DNA of 64,000 bases from Micrasema longulum (lineage: Eukaryota > Arthropoda > Insecta > Trichoptera > Brachycentridae): assembly GCA_022494885.1 (NCBI GenBank), contig JAGVSM010004254.1:1-64000 (forward strand). The letters run 5' to 3'. The position numbers and the translations under genes are program-made. Below are positions 12,260-23,697 of this stretch, piece after piece (the first letter of the stretch is position 1; each line of letters begins with the position of its first letter). Under the pieces are notes generated by a model that saw only the letters and a program-made list of their open reading frames with translations, was not told the origin of the DNA and searched no databases.

Positions 12260-13080
12260 CCTTTGCTAATGGGACTCACTAATTGCAGTAATCTATGTAC
12301 GAGTATGTGTAAATGGTAACCTTTCAGCTCACACTAGAACCGCATTATATCGCCCGCCTGTCCACTTCTAACGAGCGTCGGAGCACTCTCATTTCTAGTT
12401 CAAGTTGAACTTTTTCAAATACGTTGAAATAAGGGTTCAAATCTACGGAAAACTAATCCGGATAAGTAGGTTTGTAAAGAAAGATCAAGCGTTTACCGGT
12501 TTGATTTTTGATGGTAAGTTTTTTTAATGAGGAAGTTCAGAGGTTTTTTATGTTATTGTTTTTGTTAATACACTATTAAATAGACTTTCAAATAAACTAA
12601 GCTAAGAACATTTTTTTTCAATTTTTATATATCGTATCATAAGCATTACGATTTTTTTAAAGTATTGTATTTCTGAAATAACTCAGCGTGTGGCGTCAGA
12701 GGTTCTTTTCCGTTTATTTTCATTCAGTTCTTCCCATTGGTCCATCCATGGTAAGCAAACCGGAAATCTTTCATAGCTCTCATATCATAGGTTGATTCAC
12801 ATGTGTCAGTGACGTCATTCAAAATAGTCAGTTTTCATTTATTTTTTCGCACGTTTTCAGGAAACTTTGCCGTAAAATTTAATGCGCCAATTTTCACCGC
12901 GCGTAAGAAAAAAAATATTGTATCCAATTTCCCGTAGGGCTGAAGATACATATTGGTCAAATAAGTTTATATTTATGGTTGACACATATTACCATTGCAC
13001 TATATTTTAAACGACCAACGTTATTTAAAATAAAAATAATTTAAATATTTATTTTAAATGTTTTATTTTTTCACTCAATA
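12260..13080. other. Unassigned DNA with a possible 5' exon/promoter-like patch
   Basis: 12350-12515 and 12700-12910 are less A+T-rich than their surroundings. A near-perfect splice donor (GATG|GTAAGT) sits at about 12512, and a second ATG|GTAAGC at about 12751. No open reading frame supports a coding exon, so this is at most a hint of a non-coding first exon. Confidence 0.2.
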
Positions 13081-13081
13081 A

Positions 13082-13303
13082 TTCATTGATTAGCTCTTGT
13101 GTGGTTGCGGTGTCACACAAGTCTACATATATCTCTCTATTTTAAAAAAATAATGAAGTTGTATTTTTTGTAATCTTCTAATTGACATTTTTACACAGAA
13201 TTTGGAAAGTAAACTTTGTCAAACTTTGCTGGATTTATACAAAAAAATATTTATCCTTACTACGTGAAGAATACAGCAGTAAAATTATATAAGAGAGAGC
13301 ATG
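13082..13303 (+). repeat. Dispersed element C (copy 1)
   Basis: Begins with tcttgtgtggttgcggtgtc and runs through a second block, gctggatttatacaaaaaaa. The same ordered blocks occur at 57497-57810 (+) and 62598-62948 (-). In the 57.5-kb copy the second half has a 76-codon open frame containing NTAINLYQREH, which resembles the N-terminal helix-turn-helix (DUF4817-like) regions of insect transposases. Here that part is decayed. It is cut at its 3' side by an RTE tail. Confidence 0.5.
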
Positions 13304-13450
13304 AAAGATGGAAATATCAGACGTGGGAATAATCGGCGCGCGTGTAGATGTATAAATGTAAAGGTCTGAAATGACAAGAGTAATATGGCGTTTTATCTTT
13401 TCTACCTACTCCTAGAAGGAAACGGCGTGATGGTGTGCTGTTATACATTG
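13304..13450 (+). mobile_element. RTE-like retrotransposon 3' end fragment
   Basis: Matches the last 130 or so bases of the RTE-like element at 23710-24857: aataatcggcgcgcgt, then gtaaaggtctgaa, atatggcgttttat and the terminal ggcgtgatgg. Coding sense is lost except for the 'VIWR' motif near the C-terminus. Severe 5' truncation; no target-site duplication is obvious. Confidence 0.65.
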
Positions 13451-15110
13451 TTGATACATTTGGATGGGTAACTTATTAAATGATTTAATTTACATATGTG
13501 AGATGATTTGATACACCATAATACTCGTAAATACCATTATACGAATCAAATTTAGACTTTCTTACAAAGGCAAAAAATAAAATTCCACTTACTTCAAGGT
13601 TATGTGATAGACATTGCAGATAACTTTTTTTCTTAATAACACAAAAACACGAAACAAAAATGCGTTCACGCAAGAGCTGTCAATCTAAAACCTATTATTG
13701 TCACACTAAGAGTTTGTTTGTAGGCATAAAATGGTTTTTTGACTACGAGTCGCCCATCTGACGCGACACAACGCACATGAGATATTCACAAACAATTCGT
13801 GAAAACTTTATAATTTGCCGTCTTCTTAAAAGACATTTACAAAGTAAGTAATAAATTATTTTTATATTTTAATTGAAAAAACTTACTTTGTAAATTTATT
13901 TAAAAGATAAAATAGAATAATAAAAATAGAGACATGATTTACTGCGTAAAAAGTATGGAGATTATTAACGCTATTTCCAACAATGGTCCTCTTAATTGAT
14001 GAGTGCTTTGACTCATTTGATTAATTTCTATGAGGCTACCGTAAGTCCATAGTTTTTGATAACAAACCAACAAATTGTGAAGCAACGAAACTAATATAAC
14101 ACTCACCATTATGTAAATAACGCCAGATTCGTTAGAAAATGTGGCCAACAGAATGCGTTTTGTAATTTCTAGTCGTGGAGGATATAATTTGGCAGATAAC
14201 ATTTTTTGAAAATAAATATTTATTTTAAACACATAAATAAATATAAATTTCACTCTTTAAAAGTTTTGTTTCTATGAAAATCGTTTTTAAAAAGTAGGTT
14301 TATTTGTCTTTATTGAGTTATTAGTATAAAAATAATTAAAAAAAGAAAAATGAATAAAAGACTAAAGTTAAAATGAAAACTCTCGAAAACTACATCAGTT
14401 ATAAAGCTTTAAGTGAATTATGGAATACATTTTTCAATTTGCGTCGGCATTTCAATCTCGCGTTCTTCCTTTATCAAAGTTGAGATCATAATTCACTTCG
14501 TTTCTGCGGCTATAAAAAGATTTTGTAAGGGAAGTTTTTCAAATTGTCTCTTTATCCTTTGAAACACCTGAAACTATTTATTCGACCTGTGTTTTGAACA
14601 GCTTCAGCAACTTGGAGCTGAGAGTTTGGAAAATCTTTCGTCCGTGTGAATGAGCACAAACTTAGAATAAGGATAAAATACTTAGAAAGAGGATTTTCTA
14701 CTCAAATTTCCTACCTTTTCTGACTTCGATCGACATGACATAGTATACAAATTAATATTTACACTATATGTATTTCTTCAGCCATATTAAATACTTTGAT
14801 GCCTACAGTAAATGTTACATTTTTTCTTAAATTTATTCAAATTCATTTCATTCTTCATGATTTCAGGCATCTCATTATTTATTTTCACTACTTTATTGAC
14901 GAAATAATCTTCAGATTCTGTATTTTTTTTTTGTTTTTCTGTCACATAATTGTGCACATTTTTTATTTTATTACATTATTCAATGTTTTGCTAATGAAAA
15001 ATTCGGCTATACGTTTGTTAAAAAAATAAATACATTAAACAATAAGAAATCCACTTCTACAATTTTATTTGTTTTGTTTTTTGTCAAAAAAGGATATTTT
15101 ACCGTCTAGA
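13450..15110. other. Unassigned A+T-rich DNA with one small hairpin
   Basis: A 15-base perfect inverted repeat (atttacaaagtaagt, 13835-13849 and 13881-13895) surrounds a 31-base A+T-rich loop. Nothing else was recognised; the open frames at 13939-14253 (-) and 14796-15029 (+) are phenylalanine/isoleucine-rich A+T artefacts. Confidence 0.35.
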
Positions 15111-15119
15111 TGGCCGAAG

Positions 15120-15310
15120 AAAACAGTTCTGTATGTGAATTAGAATCGAAAATCTTGATTCGTATTTTCGAATCAATGGGTACTCGGGTAGGCTTGAACG
15201 GTGAACATTTCACTGTCCTTGGACTAGTAACCATAGCGTAAGCCTAATTATTTTATTTTACATAAACAATTATTAAGATACGTTGCGTTTGGTTTATCAA
15301 TTAATGTGGT
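15120..15310 (+). repeat. SINE-A, head plus 3' body
   Basis: 15138-15190 holds the head module (agaatc...cgtattttcgaatcaatgg...tcgggtag). 15205-15305 holds the 3' body (gtccttggactagtaacc...agcgtaagcc...ttaagatacgttgcg). The tRNA-like part between them is missing. This copy shows that the head lies upstream of the body on the same strand. Flanking 15320-16180 shows nothing recognisable. Confidence 0.55.
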
Positions 15311-16184
15311 TATATCTGCTGTTATATTTTATGTAACCAGAAGCGAGATTTTGGTTAAACTCGACATGCCACGTCTTTTCTAGCCGTTTTTGTCCTACGT
15401 TACATTCATTTTCGCTATTTACTCGTATATCTGTTTTACCAACCGCACCTGTCCCAGAATTATATTGTTTTATGATTTTATAGTTTTCAACGTAAGCTTG
15501 CGCTGCCATGCATCAATTTTCCCACTCATTTACTTGAGCGTTTTATGCAGGTTATTTCTATTCCTTCATTCTTTATCTTGGCATATTTTTACTTCCATAC
15601 ATAAGAATTTTGACTAAAACTCCGTTGTGTACTATCAGTCTAGAGACCAACAAAATATATTATAGGAAAAAAGAGTAAATACCTTTAGTTTAAAATATCC
15701 AGGATAGTGCGTGTTTTATAAAAGAAGAAAATTTTTGAAGTTGTGGATTAACAAAATATTATCAGTAAAAAAATATAATTTTCGGCCTATGAATGCTGTT
15801 TTAGCTAGCCTCGTTTTACAACATGGTATTTCTAGCTCACGATTCTTTCTTAGGTTTGGTCTATTTGAATTACTAGTAAATAAATTTTGATTCATAAGTA
15901 TATATTTTAAACAAAGTCTTGATTTTCTTCATAATTTATAATGTATGAGGTACCACCTGATATTTGCTGATATGAGCAATCCGTTTATCATTTTGGCTGA
16001 CACGGCATGTATAATGAATTTACATAGTACATATTTATATACAAAACAGTGAATGTTTTCAGCCAGAGGCAAGCAAACTTGGAATTTTTTATTTTTATCT
16101 GCACATTGAAACAAAACTAAAAACATATTGCTACTAACCAAGTAATTTTTCGTGAATTTGGTCGATTTATTAGCAGCTTTAATT

Positions 16185-16440
16185 GAAGACGAAGAAAAAA
16201 TCTCAATTTATTCCGTACACGCTTCTTTATATTTCTTTTTCTCTAACTTACATAATTGCCAGAAGGTTTGACTGTGAAATCATCACATATTTACTATTAA
16301 ACATAGTATTTCTAAAATCACGCCTTAAGGAACAAAACCTTTCTCTTCCTTAATCTCTCCTCTTTTTCTTTTCCTTTATTTCCTTTGACGACTAGTATAG
16401 ATATTAATGTTTATACACGTATTACTAGTTACGTATTTTT
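16185..16440 (-). repeat. Dispersed repeat D (copy 1)
   Basis: On the minus strand it has a purine-rich tract of about 50 bases (aggaaataaaggaaaagaaa...) followed about 80 bases later by gatgatttcacagtcaaacc and aagttagagaaaaagaaa. The same order is found at 18140-18350 (+). Element type unknown. Confidence 0.4.
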
Positions 16441-16443
16441 GTT

Positions 16444-16915
16444 AACAAATTACAGGGACGGAAAACATTTAAGAGAAGGGAATATTGAAGTCTAGGCATA
16501 TACAGGGCTTTCGACCTACCGTTGGCTGGTTTAAATGGCCACTTTAAACAATGTGTTACATTCACCATTTTGCCTATATTTGAACATTCACATTTCTTTA
16601 ATTCTTCCATCTGTTGATTTTAGTGAGGTAAAAGAGCTGAAACCTTAAGGGTTGTTAAGAGGTTCATCTGACTAAATTATTTCACATACTAGGCAACGAC
16701 TGAATACGAATTTTTAAATTTTTAAACCTTTTCTTGGATTAGTTGGTTTTATTTCAATATTATAAGTTTGTACAATTTTTTGTAGATGAAAGACTGCTAT
16801 TTAACCCCCTAAGGAGTTGTTCTCCATCTCTGTTGTAATTTGTCAATCTTAATGACTCCCTAGGGGGAGGCAGTATTTTGTCTTCAAATATTTGGACAAA
16901 CTAAAAATATTGTAG
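16444..16915 (+). mobile_element. FB family element with complete right terminus
   Basis: The left arm carries the FB signature (ttacagggacgg, gaagtctaggcatatacagg, cgttggctggtttaaatggc). After a decayed centre, 16754-16916 forms a second complete-looking unit. Its left terminus (caatattataagtttgtaca...taaccccctaaggagt) is the imperfect inverse of its right terminus (actccctaggggga...tttggacaaactaaaaatat). The terminal inverted repeat is about 60 bases. The copy therefore seems to be one FB element abutting or containing another. No coding capacity; a transposase would have to come from elsewhere. Confidence 0.65.
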
Positions 16916-16919
16916 CATT

Positions 16920-18135
16920 ATTTTTGTATACATATATTTTATTCACATTCGCTAAAATAAACACGAAAAACATCTTTAATTTCTTTGATGTTTGGAAAAA
17001 AATCTACTTTATTTTAGGCCAAATACAAAATAAATATTAAATTTAAAAAAAAAATAACGCTGATTCCTTTGATTTTACATTTCAAATGGCTAAAATTTTT
17101 ATTTTCTTAAATAAATATTTTAAGCATTAACTTTGTGATCACTTTATCGTGAAGGTGTATAGTGGGATTTGCATGTAAGGGTAACTAGTTTGGACTCAGT
17201 GGAGTCGGTAATGGTGTTATACATTTATTTACAAATACTTATTTTTTAAATCCGATTATTTTTTTCTGTAAAACAAAGGAAAAAATAAGAAACTCAAATA
17301 ACTAAAAGGTATAAACGGTTTATTTGAATAAATTTTGTTTGCCAATGAGTAGTTCAAGAGTATTTTAATATAAAAACAAACGAGGTGACTTTGATTGAAA
17401 TAAATTAATAAAAAATAGGTGAATTCTTTTAGTACTTCCAGGAACGTTCCAACGTACAAAACTTACACGCTTTTGCGATTGGATACATATTTCTTTGAAG
17501 GGTTCGAACCGAATTTAGGTACGGGTTGGTATTAATTTGAATTATTCCACCACGCGATCGACCGTTACCCACCCCTGCTTTACGTTCCAGGTTTACCTAT
17601 TACCTAGCTTGGTCAATATTGACGCATTACAGGGAGCGTGATGTTTACCCACTTAATAATATGAAAACACTAGAATCGACCTTGTAGGAGACAATTTCTC
17701 TACCTTACGTACGTACCCTGGATTGGCCAAATGGATTTTCCAGGGGTAAAAATTGAATTTATTCAACGTTTTGGAAGAGTGTGAAAGACTTTAGTGAAAA
17801 AAGAAAGCGTCCCTGTAAAGTACGGCTTTTAAGAACGCTGTTTTTCTAGAATCGTTTTTTGTCGAAGAATATTTTTCTATCACGCATGTACGATCAAATA
17901 TGACTAAAATTTCGCATGAAATTTAATTTTGAAACATTCAGCCTAAACATAAAACATATAGTTACTTAATGAAATATCCGCAATTCATATTATGATTGAT
18001 TATTCTTTTTTAATTATTTTTTTGCAAACAATATTTACGTTTGTATATTGGCGGGCTAATTAGCGAGAAATTTCTTCCAACTGAATAATAAAATAAAATA
18101 TGTACAACAATAAAAATAGTAACATTTGTATATGG
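16920..18135. other. Unassigned A+T-rich DNA
   Basis: No gene or repeat boundary recognised. gggttcgaaccgaattt near 17500 resembles a tRNA B box, but no A box or cloverleaf accompanies it. Confidence 0.4.
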
Positions 18136-18139
18136 ACTC

Positions 18140-18350
18140 TTTAAAATCAATACTAGTCTTTAATAAGAAAAGGGAATAAAAAGAAAGGAAAGGAGGAAAG
18201 ATAAGAAAAGAGAAAGTTAATGTTTTTTCATTTGTGATTCAAATAGACATGGCTAGTTTAAAACATTTTTGATAAAGGATGAGAGATGATTCCACAGTCA
18301 AGCCGCATGAACTTTCTATGAGTTGGAGAAGAAACTGGTACTATGGAAGG
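18140..18350 (+). repeat. Dispersed repeat D (copy 2)
   Basis: Purine-rich tract (aaaagaaaggaaaggaggaa) followed by gatgattccacagtcaagcc and gagttggagaagaaact, matching 16185-16440 in inverted orientation. The open frame at 18279-18524 starts inside it; a weak splice-donor-like gaggtaaac lies at about 18378. No protein similarity recognised. 18360-19355 holds nothing further that I can name. Confidence 0.4.
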
Positions 18351-19359
18351 GAATTAGAAGGGGGATTTCGGAACAAAGAGGTAAACCATAAACTGATATG
18401 TGTTGAATTTTTTTACGGAGAGCACTCCAAAACCAGAACCAAAGAAATGTTTTCTAGACTCACCTTCACCTATCATGCTTTAATTCCAGTGTTTGATTCC
18501 TGGCTAGATAGATTAGAAAGGTAGTTCTGCACTGCAATATTTAAATGTTCATAAATTGGTAGGCAATTGAACAATATTGGATGATTAAATAATAATTTAA
18601 TGTTTGTTATTTGTGATTTAAAGAACGACCACGGGGAGCTTTTAGTTTTAAATATAGTGTTGGGAGTGTCGGATTTTTAATCGGATCAATAAAGTGACCT
18701 ACAATTTATTTCGAGCCAGAAAGTTGTTTTACAGTCAGAATATTACAGAGTTTAGAATAAACACATTCTATCATTTGTTTCACCTCACAGATTGCGCTAT
18801 TAGTTAATTCAAAAATTCTTATGAAAAATAATAGTTGTCGAAATAAAATCGAGGTTGGCTTTCATAAATTGACCATGTTCGTTATTACAGTGGTTTATAT
18901 CCTACCCGTTAAAAAGCAACGGGTATGTACAAGAATAGATTAAAGCAACTTGCGGAATTTTAAAATGACGCTTCAGATAGTCTGCTTTTATGGAGACAAT
19001 ATATTCTTACACCCACATAATTGAGAAAATCGTAATGAAAATGGCATTAACTAGTTAGAAAATGGCTTCTAAATAGTTAAGAGCTATTACTTTAACCTCA
19101 AGAGAATTACGTTTTACGACAAAGTTTAACAAGTCTTGAAGACAGAATAAAGCACCAATGATTTATTATTATCATTGTTGGTGGAACTAAACTTTATTTT
19201 TTTAAAGATTAACTTTTAACCTTTAAACTTAAAAAATGTTATGCACTAATTTGAGTATGGTCAAATGTTCGTAAAGATGGCTGGATTTCACCGCCTAAGT
19301 GGTAGTGCACGTTATGTGTTTATTTTATTTAAAAATATGTACAAAACGCGAATAAAAAA

Positions 19360-19532
19360 AATTTTTTGCACCACAACAGGCCAGGGGGCCCAATTACAGT
19401 TGTGAATCACATCACAGAATACCCTGGCTTCTACAAAATCATATTTTATTATTTATTTTGTGTCCCCGGAAATCGAACTCGGAACCTTCCGTGTGCGAGT
19501 CAAGCGTTTTGAACACTACACCACGGAGGTTG
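19360..19532 (-). repeat. SINE-B, nearly full length
   Basis: Minus strand: a tRNA-like head begins CAACCTCCGTGGTGTAGTG (A-box-like TGGTGTAGTG) and continues to a B box, GAGTTCGATTTCC. A body follows with GCCAGGGTATTCTGTGATG, CTGTAATTGGGCC, a CTGGCCTGTTGTGGTGC end and an A-run. RNA polymerase III boxes in this spacing are the hallmark of tRNA-derived SINEs, which are mobilised by LINE reverse transcriptase. Related copies: 37775-37905 (+), 39112-39150 (-) and the split copy at 61645-61912 (+). It is not a functional tRNA gene because the acceptor and T stems do not pair. Confidence 0.7.
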
Positions 19533-19980
19533 CTATATAGGTTAGGGTGTCTCGAAAAAGTAGTTTTTTTTAATGAAAAAGCTTTTATTTTATTTGTATA
19601 GGTCAAATTAATAGTAAATACATTTGTTTGTCACTAAACAATAGCAACCCATGCCAACTTACACTTAAATATAGTCAGCACTTTTACTTACGCGAGTGCA
19701 TACCTACGTGGAAATCTGCCTATAACTTCAAGTTTTTTTGTAAGTAAACGTATTGTTTTTAATAAATAAGTATAACAGTGGAATCACGTATGTAATTAGA
19801 AAAAAAGAAACATATTTTACAGGGTACGCGAAACATCAAATAACAAGTTAAAAACTCCCATCAACTGGACAAGTTCTCGCTGTTATATTTAACAATATTC
19901 GAGAAATAAATGTAACTGTTAACGAAAACGCATTTCACTATTTGCAAATGTATAACCACCTTTAAAAAGGTACAAATACC

Positions 19981-21024
19981 TACCGAATCGTTGTTGAGTT
20001 GTGTGAGAAATCTTGTAAACCCACATCAAATTTGAAGAGTCGTACAAAGAAATGTAAAAAGATCGAAAGACTTGCAGCATCAGGAAGAGACGGCCTTCCT
20101 GGTCACTTCGGGGAAATGGATAAAAAACTTACTAATAAAGAGGCGATTTCGAGCTGTTAAAGAATATATCAAATATATTCCCGCGTCAACGTCTTCAGCA
20201 TCATAAAAACTATTCCGAGAAGATTCTTCTTCTGATTAGAGTAAAAATGTAGATTGATATAAACTTTTTCAACAGTGGTCAAGATCTAAAGTTTTAAAAA
20301 GATATGCATATTTTTACTTGCCGCCATTACACATCGTATTCTAAGTGAAATTTAAATAAGTCTCATACCCGTATGCAGATACAAAACTTAAGGTGAGGAA
20401 AGTACATTCTACTGTCTTTACCTTCGGGTTATTCTCCGCATTTGAGATTAGAATGTACTTTCCTCACCTTAAGTTTTGTCTCTGCATACGGGTATCAGTA
20501 TCAACAAATCTTGATTTCACACTTTTTAAGAACAAAATCGATGATAGTTAAAAAATCCAGGTTCCGATTAAAATACAGTGCTGTAGAGAAAAAATAGAAT
20601 CGTTCCTAACTGAATTCAAAATTGAAAATTTGCTTTACTTTTACCGCTCTGAAGTAACTTCTATAATTGTAAGATATGCCCATCGGGAGTCAGTTGTGTT
20701 TTAAATGGTTTTATTAGGTGGAGAAACAGAAAAAAAGACCTTCGGGTTCTATGTACCAAGCTCGATGGATGGCCAGAGTTATTTGGTCAGTAAAAATATT
20801 TTTAATCAGTTCCAAGCTCAAATTATTAAAACAAGCAGGCGCTGTAAGATGGCTGTTTGTTTATTGTAACAACCTACGATTATGACATCAATGCCTTTTG
20901 ACAGTTAAAGCACCCTTAAAATATGTGTATATTTTGAAACCTTACAAAAACGAGGATAAAAGTATCTCAAAAGCTGCTTTAACCAGCTGTTTAGCCAGTA
21001 TTTATAGTATTTGATTAATAAAGT
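19981..21024 (+). pseudogene. Relic of an uncharacterised insect protein family (possible transposon-encoded)
   Basis: Three protein-like blocks lie in order on the plus strand. Block 1 (19981-20160, 59 codons then stop) includes KSRTKKCKKIERL and SGRDGLPGHFGEMDKKL. Block 2 (about 20575-20757) includes REKIESFLTEFKIENLLYFY and, after one stop, MVLLGGETEKK. Block 3 (about 20740-21010) includes GSMYQARWMARVIWSVKIF, a stop, then KAPLKYVYILKPYKNEDKSI and SKAALTSCL. The order and the motifs G+GxxG..D+.L, LGG, G.M+.ARWMA+.I...KI and (I)SKAAL recall a multicopy family of uncharacterised arthropod proteins. That recognition is from memory and unverified. Frames change between blocks 2 and 3, and a hairpin MITE lies between blocks 1 and 2, so it is dead. 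Confidence 0.45.
20365..20495. repeat. Hairpin MITE, 46-base inverted arms
   Basis: Left arm 20365-20410 and right arm 20450-20495 are inverse complements at 45 of 46 positions, separated by a 39-base loop. The arms begin atacccgtatgcag and end gtacattct. This near-perfect 131-base foldback suggests a young insertion or gene conversion between arms. It lies inside the 19981-21024 protein relic. No other copy was seen in the window. Confidence 0.85.
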
Positions 21025-21029
21025 AGCAG

Positions 21030-21635
21030 GCTTGTCAATTTTAATGATAATGTTTACCAAGAAATAAAAATGAAAATTTATTAAACGTTTCTACCCATAA
21101 TCTTTGAAATAAGAACTTTATGGTTCATTGTATGGTTTGTTTGGTAAATTGATTTTTGTTTATTGATTTTTTTACGAAGTTGTTATTTTTATATTTCCCA
21201 GAAAAAAATCGATAATTTCATATCAGCCAAAAGCAAGGCATCGTCCCCTCGATTGTAAATTAACGAGAGTTATTTTAACGATTGTCGATGGACATTCTAT
21301 GGAATGTTTAAAAAAATCATTGAAAAAGGCTTCATGGGTGAATAATAATTTGTTTTTTTACCCCGAAAAACTATTTTAATTCTTAGAGCGATGAATAATA
21401 TAGCTGAAAGAGCGTTGAAATTGATATAGGACTTTCATGATTTGATTTCATCCGAGGAGGAACAAAATCAATTTTTGTTGCGTTGCAAACAAGAACACAG
21501 GATTAAAAAGGGTTTTTCAATTGGCGCGGGTAGATTTTGACGGTCCGTGGCGGTCATTTTGTTTTGATGACATCTATCAAATATTTTTTTATTATTAAGT
21601 TTCTTACACCAAATCACCATGGTAAGTTACACAAT
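21030..21635. other. Unassigned DNA, probable 5' part of the HTH transposon
   Basis: Mostly featureless. gcggtcattttgttttgatg at about 21550-21570, just before the transposase fragment, may belong to its 5' end, but no inverted terminal match was found. Confidence 0.3.
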
Positions 21636-21639
21636 TAAA

Positions 21640-22075
21640 AAGCACGTTCAAATGATAACATGTTGTTATCAAAATTAGTGTTCGTTAGTGCAAACGTTGC
21701 ATGCATTGCCCCCATTTTACGATAAACGTGATGGCCCTTCACAGTTTACTCTTCGACGTTTGGTGGCCAAATTTGAGACGACCGATTTGGTAATCAATCA
21801 GCCAACATTCGTACGTTCAAGGACGCAAGATTGGCCGAGAACATCGCCGCTGTCCGTGAAAGTTTACAACAGAACCCGAGGCAGTCGATTCCTCGTCGTG
21901 AACAAGAACTCCGCCTTTCTCTTTTTTCATTTCTTCCCATCCCTCCCACTATTTCCGAATAAAGTTTTGATCAACTAAAAAGTAGACTTAAAAAGAAAAT
22001 GTCTATAATTATAAGATTCCGTTTTAATAATCCTTAGAATATGTCCACATATTTCTTATTTTCTCAAACTGAACG
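21640..22075 (+). mobile_element. Deletion derivative of an IS630/Tc1-mariner-superfamily element (DUF4817-like HTH)
   Basis: Frame 21690-21830 reads LPPFYDKRDGPSQFTLRRL, then VAKFETTDLVINQPTFVR. After one frameshift, DARLAENIAAVRESLQQN and PRQSIPRREQEL follow. This is the DNA-binding helix-turn-helix region of a well-known insect transposase type ('...ENIA.V..SV...P..SI.RR...L'). The rest of the transposase, including the catalytic DDE/D domain, is missing. The sequence jumps to a 3' UTR ending ttttctcaaactgaacgatt at about 22050-22075. That end resembles the 3' end of the mariner relic at 34735-34757. Confidence 0.65.
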
Positions 22076-22204
22076 ATTAGGATATGTTAGAAAAAATTGC
22101 ATCAAGGTAATATGCCCGACCATATATATAAATATATATGTGCGTAAAGTGTTAAATAAACAAATAAGATTTCTTTCATTATTCTATCTGTTAATTTTTG
22201 TGAT

Positions 22205-22332
22205 GTTACAGAGCGGTTAAAATTTAGGAGAAGGTAATATATATTTCTAATCATTTACAGGGTTTATGACCTGTCGTTGGCTGGTTTAAGTGGCATGTCT
22301 ACAAACATTCGGAAAAACTTAAAATCTTGTTG
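22205..22332 (+). repeat. FB family, internally deleted copy
   Basis: Shares cagggtttatgacctgtcgt and tggctggtttaagtggc, then jumps directly to the terminal block gtctacaaacattcgg...cttaaaatcttgttg. A small fragment of the opposite end (ttctccatttctattgtaat, minus orientation) lies at 22785-22811. Confidence 0.6.
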
Positions 22333-22339
22333 ATATATA

Positions 22340-23690
22340 CATATTTAAAATAATTACTACTGAATCGAAAAAAATATTACAAACGGACTTTTAAAACTCA
22401 ATGTAAGAAAAATCATAAAAAAATACATGAACACAAGGGCTCTCAGCCCTCACTTCACAAACACAAAATAAGATTTCACATAGAGACTTGATTTATTACT
22501 TCTATATGCATAAGACATTAATTTAATTAAAATTATAAAACAAGATTAGGATTAAATTCTTAGTAATACCTCGATGAAAGAGCATGTGCAGCTCCGACGC
22601 TGCGCCGCGCCGATCAGTAACTGAACAAATTTTTTTTTTCAATAAGCCTTTTTTTTTTATTTGATAATAAATAATTACAAAGTTAATTATGTTCAGGTTA
22701 TTTTTAACACTATTAATAATTTGAATTTTAAAATCCAGTTCACATTTATTTTTTTCAATTCAGTTTTTATTATAATAAACAAATCATAGTTCTCCATTTC
22801 TATTGTAATACCTACGCGTCAGTCTTAAAAACTCGTTTTACAGTACAGTTTTTGTCGAAAAATTTGAAATTGAATATAATTGATGAAAACTTAGTCCTTA
22901 AAAAGTAGTCCTGGCTTTGATAGATAAATTGTAATACCAGTTAATATTGTTTTTCAGTGTTAGAAAGCTCAATAGTAAATTCATCTACTTTGACCGAATT
23001 ACTTAATTGAAGACCAGTGAGGAAACTTCTTAGCCTTAGTGTGAAAGGTATCTTATTCCTTTGAAACTCCTAACATTCATTGAAATCAAATCCATTGTCT
23101 AGGAATATATTGTGAAGGAATGACGAGAGATAATTTGAGTGGGTTCATTTGGGATGAAAATAGGATGGTTCCCTAAGGACAACCCTCGAATGTTTCCTTT
23201 ATTATTAATGTCCTATTTGCATTTACATATAAGATTAACACTGTGTACATTATATAGACATGGCTGATTTTTGTACTATCAAAAGAACAATCTACTATCT
23301 TCATGTGTGAAAAAGTTTTACAACCATTTTTCTGTGCTATGTTTTGCTTGTAATAAAATGCCTGGCTGATTATTAATTAATAAACCCTGTGAAATCCAAA
23401 CACCAGTTTATATTTTTCGTGTTAATAATATTTTGTTACTTATAATACGATATATATACGGTTGCTGTTTAAATACATTTTTTTTTTCTAATATAAATAT
23501 AAACATTATTACGATTCAACCAAATATTTCAATTTTGGGGGCCATTTTGAACTAGTTTATTTTATTTAATTATTTATACATTGTATCATATTTTTTTACG
23601 CTTACAAGAGTACATACCCCATTCCAAGTTAGGCATTAGATAATACCTCATAATTGAAATGTTACATCATTTCAAAGAAGGAAGAGACAT
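22340..23690. other. Unassigned A+T-rich DNA
   Basis: Apart from the FB fragment at 22785-22811, nothing recognised. A short G+C-rich patch (gctgcgccgcgccgatcag) occurs near 22600 without further support. Confidence 0.4.
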
Positions 23691-23697
23691 ATTAAAT

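Noticed and set aside
14796..15029. 77-codon frame rich in Phe, Ile and Leu resembling a membrane protein
   Set aside because: Composition is explained by T-rich DNA; no motif, no neighbour gene and no conserved start context.
17485..17530. gggttcgaaccgaattt as a tRNA B box
   Set aside because: No A box at the required distance and no cloverleaf; likely chance.
18279..18524. 81-codon frame with charged, gene-like composition
   Set aside because: It overlaps dispersed repeat D, starts without support, and shows no known motif.
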